Source: Erythrobacter sp. BLCC-B19 (GTDB lineage Bacteria; Pseudomonadota; Alphaproteobacteria; Sphingomonadales; Sphingomonadaceae). Taken from it: 64,000 bases of DNA. The stretch is taken from assembly GCF_028621955.1 (NCBI RefSeq), contig NZ_CP117516.1, positions 3,060,001 to 3,124,000 of the forward strand, given 5' to 3'. Position numbers and translations under genes: made by a program. Position 1 is the first letter of the stretch. Each line of letters begins with the position of its first letter. Of the stretch, positions 1-10,407 are shown piece by piece. The notes below the pieces were generated by a model. That model saw nothing but the letters and a program-made list of their open reading frames with translations, was not told the origin of the DNA and made no database searches.

Positions 1-248
1 GCGGCATCTTCACCCGCCGCGCGGTGCGCCTTATCGACAATGGCACCGCCAAGGATATCGCCACGCTCTACAGCGCCGACGAGACGTTCAAGGCCAATGT
101 CAGCCGCTACATCCACGATTTCGAGGCACTGCTGCGGCAGACGCTCTCGACCCGCGATGGCCACGTGCTGAGCGTGACGATGCTGGGATCGGACATGGGC
201 AAGCTCTACGTCGCTCTCGCGCAGGCAATCCAGCGGTTCCGCACCTAG
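1..248 (+). CDS. C-terminal fragment of an unidentified protein
   Basis: Only the last roughly 80 codons are present; the reading frame is open from the left edge and ends in TAG at 246-248. The translation is soluble and helical-looking, with a segment reading DFEALLRQTLSTRDGH and ending QAIQRFRT. There is no membrane segment or motif I recognise. The internal GTG at 24 is probably not the true start because the frame continues upstream with coding-like sequence. It converges on the DUF1467 gene, and the two stop codons overlap in a CTAG. Function unknown. Confidence 0.6.
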   Translation, partial: GIFTRRAVRLIDNGTAKDIATLYSADETFKANVSRYIHDFEALLRQTLSTRDGHVLSVTMLGSDMGKLYVALAQAIQRFRT

Positions 249-529
249 GTGGCGCTGGCAGCAGGCGGTTTGGGCAGGAAATCGATATCCGCGACCGTCA
301 CCCAGCCATAGTGGTAATTGGCCACGAACAGCGCCGTGGCGAGCGCTGCGACCACTGATGCGCGGGCAGCGACCTTGCCGGGCTGGAAGTTGATCGGCGC
401 GCTATCGGCCTGCCCCGGCACCTTGTCCGCCCCCACCTCGTCGGCGGTCTTGACGCCGAAGGGCAGCATCAGAAAGCCGCTCATCACGAAGAACAGGAAG
501 TAGATCGCCGCAATCGAGGTGATCTGCAT
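245..529 (-). CDS. DUF1467 family small membrane protein
   Basis: 94 residues with two predicted transmembrane helices (about residues 5-25 and 57-77) and a short Pro/Ala-rich tail. Length, the opening MQITSIAAIYF and the PFGVKT segment after the first helix fit the DUF1467 family, which has no established function and is typical of alphaproteobacteria. Its ATG shares one base with the TGA of the RNase J gene, so it is the last gene of the nuo-birA-coaX-rnj transcription unit. A role in the inner membrane is inferred only from the helices. Confidence 0.8.
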   Translation of the reverse strand: MQITSIAAIYFLFFVMSGFLMLPFGVKTADEVGADKVPGQADSAPINFQPGKVAARASVVAALATALFVANYHYGWVTVADIDFLPKPPAASAT

Positions 530-2184
530 CAGGCGGCTGCTCCCGGCATGACAACCCGCACCTGCGGGCGCTTGCCTGACCAGCGCTGCGCCGCGCGGCG
601 GGCGGCAAGGCGCGCCGCCTCGCGGATCGCGGCCTCATCTTTCGCGTCGCGGCCCTTGAGGCGCTTGATGGCGTTGAGCACATCCTCGGATGCCTCGGCG
701 AGAAATTCGGGGAGGTCCTCGTCAAGCGGCAGGCCCACCGCCTCGATCACCGGACGGCTCCCGCGCGCCAGCACCACCACCAGCACGCCCTCACCCGCGA
801 TCCGGCGGCGCATGGTGATCGCATCGCCATCAGCGGGCGAGATGATGTCGCCATCGAGCACCAGACGCCCGGCGCGCACTTCGCCGAGCTTGCCCGGCTT
901 GCCCGGCGCGAGGCGGACGATGTCTCCGTTCTTCTGCACCACTTGATGCGGGATTCCGCTCGCCTTGCCGACGCGGGCCTGCTCGGCCATGTGGCGGATT
1001 TCGCCGTGCACCGGCACCAGCACCTCGGGCTTGAGCCAATCGTAGAGCGCCTCCAGCTCCGGCCGCCCCGGGTGGCCCGAGACGTGGATCAGCGCCTGCC
1101 GGTCGGTCACCATCTGGATACCGCGCGCGGCGAGCTGGTTCTGGATCTTGCCGATGGCGATCTCGTTGCCGGGGATCTGGCGCGAGGAGAACAGCACCAC
1201 ATCGCCAGCGACCAGTTCGATCGGGTGGTTCATGTCCGCCATCCGCCCGAGCGCCGCCCGCGGCTCGCCCTGCCCGCCGGTGGCGAGGATCAGCACCTGC
1301 CCACGCGACAGGCCCATCGCGGTGTCGAAGTCGACCGGGGTGGGGAAATCAGCGAGGTAGCCGTTGTCCTGCGCCACCTCGATAATGCGATCGAGCGAAC
1401 GGCCCGCGACGCAGATCTGCCGCCCCGTTTCCCGCGCCACTTCGCCCAGCGTTTGCAGGCGCGCGACATTGCTCGCGAAGGTGGTGACGACGACGCGCTT
1501 GCCTGTGTGGCGCGCGACTTCCTCCATCAGCGCCTTGTGCACCGCACCCTCGCTGCCCGAGGCATTGGGGTTGAAGACGTTGGTGGAATCGCACACCAGC
1601 GCCAACACGCCATCTGCACCGATTGCGCGCAGTTCTTCCTCGGTGGTGGGTTCGCCGATGATCGGATCATCGTCGAGCTTCCAGTCGCCAGTGTGGAAGA
1701 TGCGCCCGTGCGGCGTGTCGATCAGCAGGGCATTGCCCTCGGCAATCGAGTGCGCCAGCGGCAGGTAGGTGATAGTGAACGGGCCGAGGTCGATCTGGCC
1801 GTGATCGTCTTCGATAATGTTGAGTTCGACCTGTCCGAGCAGCCCGGCCTCTTCCAGCTTCCTCGCCACCAGATCGGCGGTGAAGGGTGTCGCATAAAGC
1901 GGCACGCCCAGGTCACCCGCGAAATAGGGCACCGCGCCGATGTGATCCTCGTGCGCGTGGGTCAGGACGATGCCGAGCAGATCCTTGCGCCGCTCCTCGA
2001 TGAAGTCGAGATCGGCGAAGACCAGCTCGACGCCGGGATATTCGTTGCCCGAGAAGGTCATGCCCAGATCGACCATGATCCACTTGCCCTGGCAGCCGTA
2101 GAGATTGACGTTCATGCCAATCTCGCCCGAGCCGCCCAGCGCAAGGAACAGGAGTTCGTCTTCGGGGGTGTAATCGTTCTTCAC
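529..2184 (-). CDS. rnj: Ribonuclease J
   Basis: 551-residue metallo-beta-lactamase/beta-CASP nuclease of the RNase J family, which combines 5'-3' exonuclease and endonuclease activity in RNA maturation and decay. The metal-binding HAHEDHIGA motif lies near residues 75-83, followed by DTPHGRIFHTGDWKLD and the C-terminal HVSGHPGRPE element. The start is GTG at 2184, in frame with the conserved ELLFLALGGSGEIGMN opening. It sits 23 nt behind coaX and overlaps the DUF1467 start by one base. Together with rne at 34712 this organism has both an RNase J and an RNase E. Confidence 0.95.
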   Translation of the reverse strand: MKNDYTPEDELLFLALGGSGEIGMNVNLYGCQGKWIMVDLGMTFSGNEYPGVELVFADLDFIEERRKDLLGIVLTHAHEDHIGAVPYFAGDLGVPLYATPFTADLVARKLEEAGLLGQVELNIIEDDHGQIDLGPFTITYLPLAHSIAEGNALLIDTPHGRIFHTGDWKLDDDPIIGEPTTEEELRAIGADGVLALVCDSTNVFNPNASGSEGAVHKALMEEVARHTGKRVVVTTFASNVARLQTLGEVARETGRQICVAGRSLDRIIEVAQDNGYLADFPTPVDFDTAMGLSRGQVLILATGGQGEPRAALGRMADMNHPIELVAGDVVLFSSRQIPGNEIAIGKIQNQLAARGIQMVTDRQALIHVSGHPGRPELEALYDWLKPEVLVPVHGEIRHMAEQARVGKASGIPHQVVQKNGDIVRLAPGKPGKLGEVRAGRLVLDGDIISPADGDAITMRRRIAGEGVLVVVLARGSRPVIEAVGLPLDEDLPEFLAEASEDVLNAIKRLKGRDAKDEAAIREAARLAARRAAQRWSGKRPQVRVVMPGAAA

Positions 2185-2207
2185 AAGGTCTCTTACGCTA
2201 TGCGCAC

Positions 2208-3002
2208 TCAGGCGGTTTCAGCCTGGCGGGCGAGGATGGCGAGGCCATCAAGGGTGAGGTCGGCATCGACATGGTCGAAGATGTCGGTCGCGTCGTCGAA
2301 CAGGATCGCAAGACCGCCCGTGGCGACGACCTTGGCAGGGCGGCCGATCTCGGCCTTCATCTTGGCGACCATGCCTTCCATCATTGCAACGTAGCCCCAG
2401 AACACGCCGATCAGCATCTGGTCTTCGGTGTTGCGGCCGATCACGGATCGACTGGCAGGCGCACGGATAGCGATGCGCGGGAGCTTGGCGGTCTTGCCCA
2501 CGAGCGCATCAAGGCTGAGATTGATCCCCGGCGCGATCGACCCGCCCTTGTAGGCGCCGGTGTAATCCACCGCCTCGAACTTGGTCGCTGTGCCGAAATC
2601 AACAATGATGAGGTCACCGCCATATTTGTGATGCGCGGCAAGAATGTTGAGCGCGCGGTCGGCCCCTAATGATGACGGTTGGTCAACATCGATCTCGAAC
2701 CGCCAGCGCGCGGTGCCCTGCCCTGCGAACAGGGGGGTGATGCCGAAATACTTCTCGCACAGAACGGTAAGGTTGTGGTCGGCGCGCGGCACCACCGAGG
2801 CAACGATGATCTGCGTGATCGCGTCGCGCTCTACCCCTTCGATCTTCAGGAGCTGGAGGAGCCACACCGCATATTCGTCCCCCGTCCGGCGCGGATCGGT
2901 AGCAATGCGCCACCGCGCACGGATGGTGTGCGTGCCGTCCGGCTCATAGGTGAACAGCGCGAAGACGACATTGGTGTTCCCGACATCGGCGGCGAGCAGC
3001 AT
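2208..3002 (-). CDS. coaX: Type III pantothenate kinase
   Basis: 264 residues. It phosphorylates pantothenate in the first step of coenzyme A synthesis. The N-terminal [10 protein letters not shown] is the ASKHA-fold phosphate loop; [11 protein letters not shown] and [11 protein letters not shown] are conserved type III motifs. The start at 3002 was chosen because the protein then opens directly with [11 protein letters not shown]; the frame remains open further upstream but that extension is an arginine-rich shadow of birA. It lies 17 nt downstream of birA, and a bpl-coaX-rnj order is common in alphaproteobacteria. Confidence 0.95.
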   Translation of the reverse strand: MLLAADVGNTNVVFALFTYEPDGTHTIRARWRIATDPRRTGDEYAVWLLQLLKIEGVERDAITQIIVASVVPRADHNLTVLCEKYFGITPLFAGQGTARWRFEIDVDQPSSLGADRALNILAAHHKYGGDLIIVDFGTATKFEAVDYTGAYKGGSIAPGINLSLDALVGKTAKLPRIAIRAPASRSVIGRNTEDQMLIGVFWGYVAMMEGMVAKMKAEIGRPAKVVATGGLAILFDDATDIFDHVDADLTLDGLAILARQAETA

Positions 3003-3019
3003 GGGTTGCAGTCCTTGGC

Positions 3020-3730
3020 TTAAGAAATGTCGCCTGCGCGAATGACACGTTCGCGCCCATCCGCCAAGCGCAGGCGCAAGGCTCCGTCGGATTCCTCGAG
3101 TCCGGCAAAGGTGCCAGAGAGCACCGAGCCGTCGGTATCGTGGACCGTGAGCGGTGCCCCTTGCGCGTGGACCGACTGGTTCTGGAAGGCGTGAAGTGTC
3201 GCACCAAGGCCGTAGGTGCGCCACGCTTCCAGCCTGCGGTCGAAGGCGGCGGCAAGGCTTGCAGCGAAATCCTCGAGCAGCGGCGGCGCGGCAACGTCTG
3301 CCAGCGCGGCGGTCTTGCGGCCTTCAACTTGCGGCGCATGTGCAAGGTTCACCCCGATGCCGACAATGATATGCCCGCGCACCATTTCGAGCAGAATGCC
3401 CGAGAGCTTCCCGCCATCAAGCAGAACATCGTTCGGCCACTTGAGGCCAAGCGGAGCCCCCTCCCCCACCACCGCGGCCGCCGCATCGCGAACGGCGAGC
3501 GCGGCGACGAAGCTGAGGCTGGCGGGCGGCGGGCCACCCTCGCCCAGTTGCACCACCGTCGAGCCCATGAAATTGCCCGCCCCGTCGAACCACTCGCGCC
3601 CCTGCCGTCCGCGTCCGGCGGTCTGGCGGCGGGCGACCAGCCACGATCCCTCTGGCCACCCCTCCCCGCCGCGCAGGGCGGCGGCGAGGTCGGCATTGGT
3701 CGAGCCGGTCTGTTCGGCGAGGTGGATCAA
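3020..3730 (-). CDS. birA: Biotin--[acetyl-CoA-carboxylase] ligase
   Basis: 236 residues. It attaches biotin to the carboxyl-carrier protein of acetyl-CoA carboxylase. The biotin/ATP loop GRGRQGREW is near residues 39-47, followed by [19 protein letters not shown]. There is no N-terminal helix-turn-helix domain, so this is a group I (non-repressor) ligase. The best start is TTG at 3730, which overlaps the nuoN stop as TTGA and starts the product with the expected [14 protein letters not shown]. Co-transcription with nuo links it to the end of the complex I operon. Confidence 0.93.
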   Translation of the reverse strand: MIHLAEQTGSTNADLAAALRGGEGWPEGSWLVARRQTAGRGRQGREWFDGAGNFMGSTVVQLGEGGPPPASLSFVAALAVRDAAAAVVGEGAPLGLKWPNDVLLDGGKLSGILLEMVRGHIIVGIGVNLAHAPQVEGRKTAALADVAAPPLLEDFAASLAAAFDRRLEAWRTYGLGATLHAFQNQSVHAQGAPLTVHDTDGSVLSGTFAGLEESDGALRLRLADGRERVIRAGDIS

Positions 3731-5208
3731 ACCGAGACGATGAACAGCGAACGGGCGGCCTTGTCGGCCAGATCGGTCAGCGAAGGTGTCAGCAGGTAAC
3801 CGAGCGGCGAGATGATCAGCGCGGTGAGGCCAAGCAGCACCCAGTGCCCCGTCTCGCTTTTACCGGTGACGACGCCTGCGGGTTCATCGAAGAACATCAC
3901 CTTGACGAACTTGATGTAATAGAACGCCCCGATCACGCTCACTGCGATGGCGATGGCGCCGAAGGCCACAAGCCCCGCCTCGATGGTCGCCTGGAACACC
4001 ACGAACTTGCTGTAGAACCCGAGCAGTGGCGGGATGCCGGCGAGGCTGAACATGAAGATCAGCAGTGCCCAGGCAATCGCCGGACGGGTGACCGAAAGGC
4101 CGCGGATGTCGGCGAAGGTTTCAAACACCTGCCCATCCTCGCCCCGCAGCATCAGCAGCGCGACAAAGCTGCCGATGCTCATGGCGACGTAGATGAACAG
4201 GTAGACCAGCATCGCCGACGCGCCGTCGACATTCGCCACGGCAAGGCCGAGCAGGATGAAGCCGATATTGTTGATCGAGGAATAGGCCAGCAGACGCTTC
4301 AGGTTCTCCTGCCCGATTGCCCCCAACGCGCCGAAGATGATCGAGGCCAGCGCCATGAACATCACGATCTGCTGCCATGCGACAACCTGACCGCCAAACA
4401 CCTCGAACACCACGCGCGCGGTCAGACCCACGGCGGCGACCTTGGGGGCGGTGGCGAAGAAGGCGGTGACGGGCGTCGGCGCGCCTTCATAGACGTCAGG
4501 CGTCCACATGTGGAACGGCACGGCGCTGATCTTGAAGGCGAGGCCTGCGAGCACGAAGATCAGACCCAGCAGCGCGCCGGTGCCCATCTGCCCGGTAAGA
4601 CCTGCGCGCACCGCCTCGAACGCAGTGCCGCCGGTGAAGCCATACAGCAGGCTCATCCCGTATAGCAGGATCCCCGAAGCCAGTGCGCCCAGCACGAAGT
4701 ACTTGAGACCCGCCTCGCCCGAGCGGGTGTCCCGCCGAAGGATTGCGGCCAGCACGTAGGCGGCAAGACTGTTCAATTCGAGCCCGAGGTAGAGGCTCAT
4801 GAAATCATTGGCCGACACCATCAGGCTCATGCCAACAGCCGCGAACAAGACCAGCACCGGATATTCGGCGCGCATCCCGCGCTCGATCCCAGCTGACGGG
4901 CTGGAGAAGAAAGCCGGGGCAATCATCAAGGCGGCAATGGCGGCGAGATAGATCAGCGCCTTGGCGAACAGCGCGAAGCTGTCAATCTTGAGAAGTCCGC
5001 CAAATGCCAGCGTGGCCGGGCCGTCGGTGCCAGTGTGCAGGGCCGGAACAAGCATCAGACCTGCGCCGAACAGCGCACTGGCGGCGATGATGGCGATGAG
5101 GCGCGCAGCCTTGTCACCGCCCCAGGCAGCAACCAGCAGCAGCGCGAGCCCTGCACCGCTCAGCAGCAGTTCAGGCCGGACAAGTGCGAAAGAAGCGGCG
5201 AAATCCAT
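3727..5208 (-). CDS. nuoN: NADH-quinone oxidoreductase subunit N
   Basis: 493 residues, with about 14 hydrophobic segments; one of the three antiporter-like proton-pumping subunits of complex I. The central proton_antipo_M region with conserved Lys/Glu positions is visible (for example GLELNSLAAYVL, KISAVPFHMWTPDVYEGAPT and LKRLLAYSSINNIGF). Its ATG shares a base with the nuoM TGA. Last true nuo gene of the operon; birA follows with a 4-nt overlap. Confidence 0.96.
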   Translation of the reverse strand: MDFAASFALVRPELLLSGAGLALLLVAAWGGDKAARLIAIIAASALFGAGLMLVPALHTGTDGPATLAFGGLLKIDSFALFAKALIYLAAIAALMIAPAFFSSPSAGIERGMRAEYPVLVLFAAVGMSLMVSANDFMSLYLGLELNSLAAYVLAAILRRDTRSGEAGLKYFVLGALASGILLYGMSLLYGFTGGTAFEAVRAGLTGQMGTGALLGLIFVLAGLAFKISAVPFHMWTPDVYEGAPTPVTAFFATAPKVAAVGLTARVVFEVFGGQVVAWQQIVMFMALASIIFGALGAIGQENLKRLLAYSSINNIGFILLGLAVANVDGASAMLVYLFIYVAMSIGSFVALLMLRGEDGQVFETFADIRGLSVTRPAIAWALLIFMFSLAGIPPLLGFYSKFVVFQATIEAGLVAFGAIAIAVSVIGAFYYIKFVKVMFFDEPAGVVTGKSETGHWVLLGLTALIISPLGYLLTPSLTDLADKAARSLFIVSV

Positions 5209-6800
5209 CAGTGTGCGCCCTCCGCGGCATTCTCTTTTGTGCCGCTCTCGTGATCCATGCCCTCATGCCCGGCGCCGTGATGTTCCAGCGCGTTGGCGGC
5301 CTTGGCGCGGGGTGTACCCGGCGCAAGACGAGCATCACCAGCGGGCGCCGCAGCAGCGAGCCGCGCATCGAGCATAGCGATGTCCTTGCGCATCGGGGCG
5401 AGGAAGCTTTCCGGATAGACACCCATCCACAGCACCGCCGCCGCAATCGGGGCCATCATCACCCATTCGCGCGCCGAGATATCCGGCATCGCAGCGGCAT
5501 CGTCATTGGTCTGCGGCCCGAACGCCACGCGGCGATAGAGGTAAAGCATATAGGCCGCGCCCAGAATGATCCCGGTGGTGCAGATCAGGGCAACGAGGCT
5601 CGATGTCTGGTAAATCCCGGCCAGCGAAAGGAATTCGCCCACGAAGCCGCTGGTGCCCGGCAACCCGATGCTCGCCATCGTGAACAGCAGGAAGAACAAC
5701 GCGTAATAGGGCATATTGGTGGCAATGCCGCCGTAACGCGCGATCTCGCGGGTGTGCAGGCGGTCGTAGATCACGCCCACGCACAGGAACAGCGCGCCCG
5801 AGACGAGGCCGTGCGACAGCATCACGATCATCGCGCCCTCGAGCCCCTGCACATTGAAGGCGAACAGGCCGACAGTAACGATCGCCATGTGCGCGACCGA
5901 AGAATAGGCGATCAGCTTCTTCATGTCGGCCTGAACCAGCGCGACCAGCGAGGTATAGACCACCGCGATCATCGACAGCGCGAAGACCAGCCATGCGAAC
6001 TGAGCGCTCGCCTCGGGGAACATCGGCAGGCTGAACCGGATGAAACCGTATCCGCCCAGCTTCAGCAGCACGCCTGCAAGGATCACCGAACCAGCGGTCG
6101 GCGCCTGCACGTGCGCGTCGGGCAGCCAAGTGTGCATCGGCCACATCGGCACCTTCACCGCAAAGCTCGCGAAGAAGGCGAGCCACAGCCAAGTCTGCGC
6201 CTGCGGGGGGAAGCCGTATTGCATCAGCGTCGGGATGTCGGAGGTGCCGGCCTCGGCGACCATCCAGAACATCGCGATCAGCATCAGCACCGAGCCGAGC
6301 AGCGTGTAGAGGAAGAACTTGTAGCTCGCGTAGATGCGGTTGTCCCCGCCCCACACCCCGATGATGAGATACATCGGGATGAGGCCCGCCTCGAAGAAGA
6401 CGTAGAACAGGAACAGGTCCTGCGCGGCAAAGGTGCCGATCATCAGCACCTCCATGAACAGGAAGGCCGCCATGTATTCGCCGACGCGCTTCTCGATCGA
6501 GTCCCAGCTGGCAAGGATGCAGACCGGCATCAGGAAAACGCTGAGCATGATCAGCAGCAGCGCGATCCCGTCGATCCCCAGCGCATAGCTAAAGCCCGCG
6601 AACAGCTCGGCGCGCTCGGTGAACTGCCATTGCGGGCCGCCCACATCGTAATTGGCCCAGAGCAACACGCCCAGAACGAAGGTGACAAGCGTCGCCCCGA
6701 GCGCGATCCAGCGGGCAGCCGCCGCGCCTGAGAACAGGCACAGCGCCGCACCGGCCAGCGGCACGCACATCATCAGCGACAGGATGGGAAGGCCTTCCAT
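5208..6800 (-). CDS. nuoM: NADH-quinone oxidoreductase subunit M
   Basis: 530 residues, polytopic, antiporter-like proton-pumping subunit of complex I. Conserved stretches include [38 protein letters not shown] and [13 protein letters not shown]. The C-terminal 50 or so residues after the last helix form an Ala/Pro/His-rich tail ([18 protein letters not shown]) that is longer than usual. The gene is 14 nt downstream of nuoL and overlaps nuoN by one base. Confidence 0.96.
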   Translation of the reverse strand: MEGLPILSLMMCVPLAGAALCLFSGAAAARWIALGATLVTFVLGVLLWANYDVGGPQWQFTERAELFAGFSYALGIDGIALLLIMLSVFLMPVCILASWDSIEKRVGEYMAAFLFMEVLMIGTFAAQDLFLFYVFFEAGLIPMYLIIGVWGGDNRIYASYKFFLYTLLGSVLMLIAMFWMVAEAGTSDIPTLMQYGFPPQAQTWLWLAFFASFAVKVPMWPMHTWLPDAHVQAPTAGSVILAGVLLKLGGYGFIRFSLPMFPEASAQFAWLVFALSMIAVVYTSLVALVQADMKKLIAYSSVAHMAIVTVGLFAFNVQGLEGAMIVMLSHGLVSGALFLCVGVIYDRLHTREIARYGGIATNMPYYALFFLLFTMASIGLPGTSGFVGEFLSLAGIYQTSSLVALICTTGIILGAAYMLYLYRRVAFGPQTNDDAAAMPDISAREWVMMAPIAAAVLWMGVYPESFLAPMRKDIAMLDARLAAAAPAGDARLAPGTPRAKAANALEHHGAGHEGMDHESGTKENAAEGAH

Positions 6801-6814
6801 TACGAAGCGCGCTC

Positions 6815-8848
6815 CTAAAGCAGAACGTAGGTGACAGCCCCGACCAGCCCGAGGAGCATGATCAGCGCATAGGTGTAGACATAGCCCGACTGGATCGACT
6901 TCGCGGCGACCGACGAACGCTCGACCACCCAGGCGATCCCATTGGGGCCGAAGCGGTCAATCGTGCCGACATCGCCAAGTTGCCAGAACCAGCGGCCGAA
7001 GGCGAAGGCAGGCTTGACGAACAGGGCGTCGTAAAGCTCGTCAAAGTACCACTTGCGATAGACGAACTGGTGCAGCGCGCCGAAGGTGGCGACGAACTTC
7101 GCAGGAATGTCGGGCTTGGCGATGTAGGCCACGTAAGCGCCCGCAAGGCCGACCAGCATCACGATGGTTGCAGTCAGCTTCACCCACAGCGGCACGCCGT
7201 GCATCGCGTGGATCAGGTCTTCGTTGTAGAAGATCGACCCATTCCAGAAGCTCGCGCCGTCGATGAACTGGTGGTGGAACACGAAGCCTGCGAACACCGC
7301 GCCGAGGCTGAGGATACCGACCGGCAGCAGCATCGATACCGGGCTTTCGTGCGGGTGATAGCCCGCCGTGCCGTCGTCCGAGCCGTGACCGTGGTGGTCA
7401 TCGTGGCCGTGGCCGTGCGCGTGATCGTCATGCCCGTGCGCATCGTGAACAGCGTGCTGGATGTGCTCTGACTGCTCCCAGCGCGGCTTGCCCCAGAAGG
7501 TCAGGAACATCAGACGCCACGAGTAGAAGCTCGTCAGCAGCGCCGCGATGGCGCCCGCCCAGAAGGCGAACTGCCCCGCCCCGTTGTGACGCGCATAGGC
7601 CGCCTCGAGGATCGCGTCCTTTGAATAGAAGCCCGCAAAGCCGAACACCCCGAGGATGCCCACGCCGGTGATCGCCAGCGTGCCCATCATCATCGCCCAG
7701 AAGGTAAGCGGGATCTTCTTACGCAGGCCGCCATAGTAGCGCATATCCTGCTCGTGGTGCATCGCGTGGATCACCGAGCCCGCACCGAGGAACAGCAGCG
7801 CCTTGAAGAAGGCGTGGGTGAACAGGTGGAACATCGCCGCGCCGTAAGCGCCGACGCCCGCCGCAAAGAACATATAGCCGAGCTGCGAGCAGGTCGAATA
7901 GGCGATCACCCGCTTGATGTCCCACTGCGTCGTGCCGATCGTGGCGGCAAAGAAGCAGGTCGCCGCGCCCACGATGGTGACGATGGTCAGCGCCGTCGGC
8001 GCGGTCTCGAACATGGGCGAGAGGCGGCACAGCATGAACACGCCCGCCGTCACCATGGTCGCCGCGTGGATCAGCGCCGACACCGGGGTCGGCCCCTCCA
8101 TCGCGTCGGGAAGCCAGGTGTGCAGGCCCAGCTGCGCGCTCTTGCCCATCGCGCCGATGAACAGGAGGATGCACAGGATATCCATGGTGTAGAGGCGCAT
8201 CCCGACGAAGGTGATCGTCGACCCGCTCATCGAAGGCGCAGCTGCAAGGATTTCGGCAATCGAGGTGGTGCCGAACACCATGTAGGTGCCGAAAATGCCG
8301 AGCATGAAGCCGAGATCGCCCACGCGGTTGACCACAAAGGCCTTGATCGCAGCCGCGCCTGCGCTGGGCTTCTTGTACCAGAACCCGATCAGCAGGTAGG
8401 ACGCAAGCCCCACCCCTTCCCAGCCAAAGAACATCTGGACGAGGTTATCGGCCGTCACCAGCATCAGCATCGCGAAGGTGAACAGCGAGAGATAGGCAAA
8501 GAACCGCGGCTGATCCGGGTCTTCTTCCATGTACCCCCACGAATAGAGGTGCACGAGCGCCGAGACCGAATTGATCACGACCAGCATGATCGCGGTCATG
8601 GTATCGACCCGCAAAGCCCAGTCGAAGGTCAGGGTGCCGGACTGCACCCACTTGAGGACGGGCACGACCTCGGCGGTCGCCGTGCCACCCAGAAAGCCGA
8701 GGAAAATCGGCCAGCTCAAGGCAGCAGCCAGAAACAGTCCAGCGGTGGTCACGGATTTCGCCGCGACATTGCCGATGAACCGGTTGCCGAGCCCCGCAAT
8801 CAGGGCAGCGACCAGCGGCGCGAAGACGATGATGAGGATCGGATGCAT
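6815..8848 (-). CDS. nuoL: NADH-quinone oxidoreductase subunit L
   Basis: 677 residues, the largest proton-pumping subunit, carrying the lateral amphipathic helix near its C terminus. Recognisable elements include [39 protein letters not shown] and [16 protein letters not shown]. An unusual histidine-rich stretch (about residues 460-500, encoded at 7349-7470) alternates His with Gly/Asp in the loop before the C-terminal helices. It lies between nuoK and nuoM with 6- and 14-nt gaps. Confidence 0.96.
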   Translation of the reverse strand: MHPILIIVFAPLVAALIAGLGNRFIGNVAAKSVTTAGLFLAAALSWPIFLGFLGGTATAEVVPVLKWVQSGTLTFDWALRVDTMTAIMLVVINSVSALVHLYSWGYMEEDPDQPRFFAYLSLFTFAMLMLVTADNLVQMFFGWEGVGLASYLLIGFWYKKPSAGAAAIKAFVVNRVGDLGFMLGIFGTYMVFGTTSIAEILAAAPSMSGSTITFVGMRLYTMDILCILLFIGAMGKSAQLGLHTWLPDAMEGPTPVSALIHAATMVTAGVFMLCRLSPMFETAPTALTIVTIVGAATCFFAATIGTTQWDIKRVIAYSTCSQLGYMFFAAGVGAYGAAMFHLFTHAFFKALLFLGAGSVIHAMHHEQDMRYYGGLRKKIPLTFWAMMMGTLAITGVGILGVFGFAGFYSKDAILEAAYARHNGAGQFAFWAGAIAALLTSFYSWRLMFLTFWGKPRWEQSEHIQHAVHDAHGHDDHAHGHGHDDHHGHGSDDGTAGYHPHESPVSMLLPVGILSLGAVFAGFVFHHQFIDGASFWNGSIFYNEDLIHAMHGVPLWVKLTATIVMLVGLAGAYVAYIAKPDIPAKFVATFGALHQFVYRKWYFDELYDALFVKPAFAFGRWFWQLGDVGTIDRFGPNGIAWVVERSSVAAKSIQSGYVYTYALIMLLGLVGAVTYVLL

Positions 8849-8854
8849 CGCGCC

Positions 8855-9160
8855 TTACCCCTTCATCCGGTTGATATCGTCCACCGCGATCGAGCCGCGG
8901 GTGCGGAAGTAGATCACGAGGATCGCAAGGCCGATCGCAGCCTCGGCCGCAGCGACCGTCAGCACCAGCATCGCGAAGATCTGGCCGGTGAGGTCGTTCA
9001 GGAAGGCGCTGAAAGCGACGAGGTTGAGGTTCACCGCAAGCAGGATCAGTTCGACCGCCATCAGGATGACGATCACGTTCTTGCGGTTGAGGAAAATCCC
9101 CAGCACGCCGAGCACGAACAGGATCGCGCCCACGACAAGGTAATGTTCGATCCCGATCAC
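8855..9160 (-). CDS. nuoK: NADH-quinone oxidoreductase subunit K
   Basis: 101 residues with three transmembrane helices, the expected length for NuoK. The two conserved membrane glutamates appear in [14 protein letters not shown] and [12 protein letters not shown]. The start is GTG at 9160, giving an [14 protein letters not shown] opening and a GTGA overlap with the nuoJ stop; no ATG exists at a sensible position. A small subunit of the membrane arm next to NuoJ and NuoA. Confidence 0.95.
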   Translation of the reverse strand: MIGIEHYLVVGAILFVLGVLGIFLNRKNVIVILMAVELILLAVNLNLVAFSAFLNDLTGQIFAMLVLTVAAAEAAIGLAILVIYFRTRGSIAVDDINRMKG

Positions 9161-9783
9161 AGCTCGATCCCCTGACCCACTTCGGGGTTCTTCATGACAG
9201 TGGCTTCTTCCGGACGGCGGCGGATCTGCTTGCCCACGTCCTGCCGCGCGCGGGCACCCGGCTTGGGCGGCTGGAAGGTCAGCACGATCGCACCGATCAT
9301 CGCGACCAGGAGGATGATCCCCGCGATTTCGAACAGCACGATGTAACGGCCATAAAGCAGAGCGCCGAGCGCCTCGATATTGCTGGTGTCCGCCGCCTGC
9401 ACCGCAGAGCCATCCGGCGTGCCCAGCGTCAGCCCGCCCGCACTGTAGGCGCCCACGCCCAGCATCAGCTCGGCCAGCAGGATCGCGGCGATCAGCAGCC
9501 CCAACGGCGCATTGCGGCTGAAGCCTGCCCGCATCGCGGCGAAATCGATGTCGAGCATCATCACCACGAACAGGAACAGCACCGCAACCGCGCCGACATA
9601 GACGATCACCAGCAGCATCGCGATGAACTCGGCGCCGAGCAGCACCATCAGCCCGGCCGCGTTGAAGAAGGCGAGGATCAGCCACAGCACCGAGTGCACG
9701 GGGTTCCTCGCCATCACCACCATGACAGCGCTGGCGACGACGATGGTCGCAAAGAAATAGAAGGCGATGGCCTGTATCAGCAT
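9157..9783 (-). CDS. nuoJ: NADH-quinone oxidoreductase subunit J
   Basis: 208 residues, five predicted helices, membrane-arm subunit of complex I. The conserved third-helix region reads [20 protein letters not shown], followed by [12 protein letters not shown]. The start ATG at 9783 is preceded by GGAG at a 7-nt distance. It overlaps nuoK by 4 nt and is separated from nuoI by 135 nt, the only sizeable gap in the operon. Confidence 0.95.
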   Translation of the reverse strand: MLIQAIAFYFFATIVVASAVMVVMARNPVHSVLWLILAFFNAAGLMVLLGAEFIAMLLVIVYVGAVAVLFLFVVMMLDIDFAAMRAGFSRNAPLGLLIAAILLAELMLGVGAYSAGGLTLGTPDGSAVQAADTSNIEALGALLYGRYIVLFEIAGIILLVAMIGAIVLTFQPPKPGARARQDVGKQIRRRPEEATVMKNPEVGQGIEL

Positions 9784-9808
9784 GATGCGTCTCCGCCGAT
9801 CCGCGCGC

Positions 9809-9825
9809 CCCGGCGCGGCGCCGGG
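9809..9825 (-). other. GC hairpin in the nuoI-nuoJ spacer
   Basis: Inverted repeat CCCGGC-GCGGC-GCCGGG lies in the 135-nt gap between nuoI and nuoJ, upstream of the nuoJ ribosome binding site. It has no T-run, so it is not a simple intrinsic terminator. It could be an RNA-stability or processing element in the nuo mRNA; this is inference from position only. Confidence 0.3.
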
Positions 9826-9918
9826 TGTCCAGAAAGCGGCATTTGATCCCTTAGTCCAAGTGTGAGCCGCAGCAGAATGCCCCGGCCCGTTAACCCCATG
9901 TCCTTGTCGCCGCGCGCC

Positions 9919-10407
9919 CTAGCGGTAGGGGGCGTCGGCTTCAAGGTTGGCCGCGATGGCCCTTTCCCATTTGTCACCATTCGCAAGCAGCTTGGCCTTG
10001 TCGTAAAGCAGCTCCTCGCGGGTTTCGGTGGCGTATTCGAAGTTCGGCCCCTCGACGATCGCATCGACCGGGCAGGCTTCCTGGCAAAAGCCGCAGAAGA
10101 TGCACTTGGTCATGTCGATGTCGTAGCGGGTGGTGCGGCGGCTGCCGTCCTCGCGCGGCTCGCTCTCGATGGTGATCGCCTGCGCGGGGCACACGGCCTC
10201 GCACAGCTTGCACGCGATGCAGCGCTCCTCGCCATTGGGATAGCGCCGCAGCGCGTGTTCACCGCGGAAGCGGGGCGAGAGCGGCGCCTTCTCGAAGGGG
10301 TAGTTGATCGTCACCTTGGGCTTGAAGAAATACTTCAGCGTCAAGGCGTGCGCCTTGAGGAATTCCCAAAGGGTGAACGACTTGATGAGGTGGGAGACGG
10401 TGGTCAT
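9919..10407 (-). CDS. nuoI: NADH-quinone oxidoreductase subunit I
   Basis: 162 residues, hydrophilic ferredoxin-like subunit carrying clusters N6a and N6b. The two 4Fe-4S motifs are [12 protein letters not shown] and [12 protein letters not shown]. The start at 10407 ([11 protein letters not shown]) gives the usual N terminus and overlaps the TAA of the preceding unknown gene by one base; the longer open frame upstream is not needed. Electron transfer from NuoG toward NuoB. Confidence 0.96.
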   Translation of the reverse strand: MTTVSHLIKSFTLWEFLKAHALTLKYFFKPKVTINYPFEKAPLSPRFRGEHALRRYPNGEERCIACKLCEAVCPAQAITIESEPREDGSRRTTRYDIDMTKCIFCGFCQEACPVDAIVEGPNFEYATETREELLYDKAKLLANGDKWERAIAANLEADAPYR

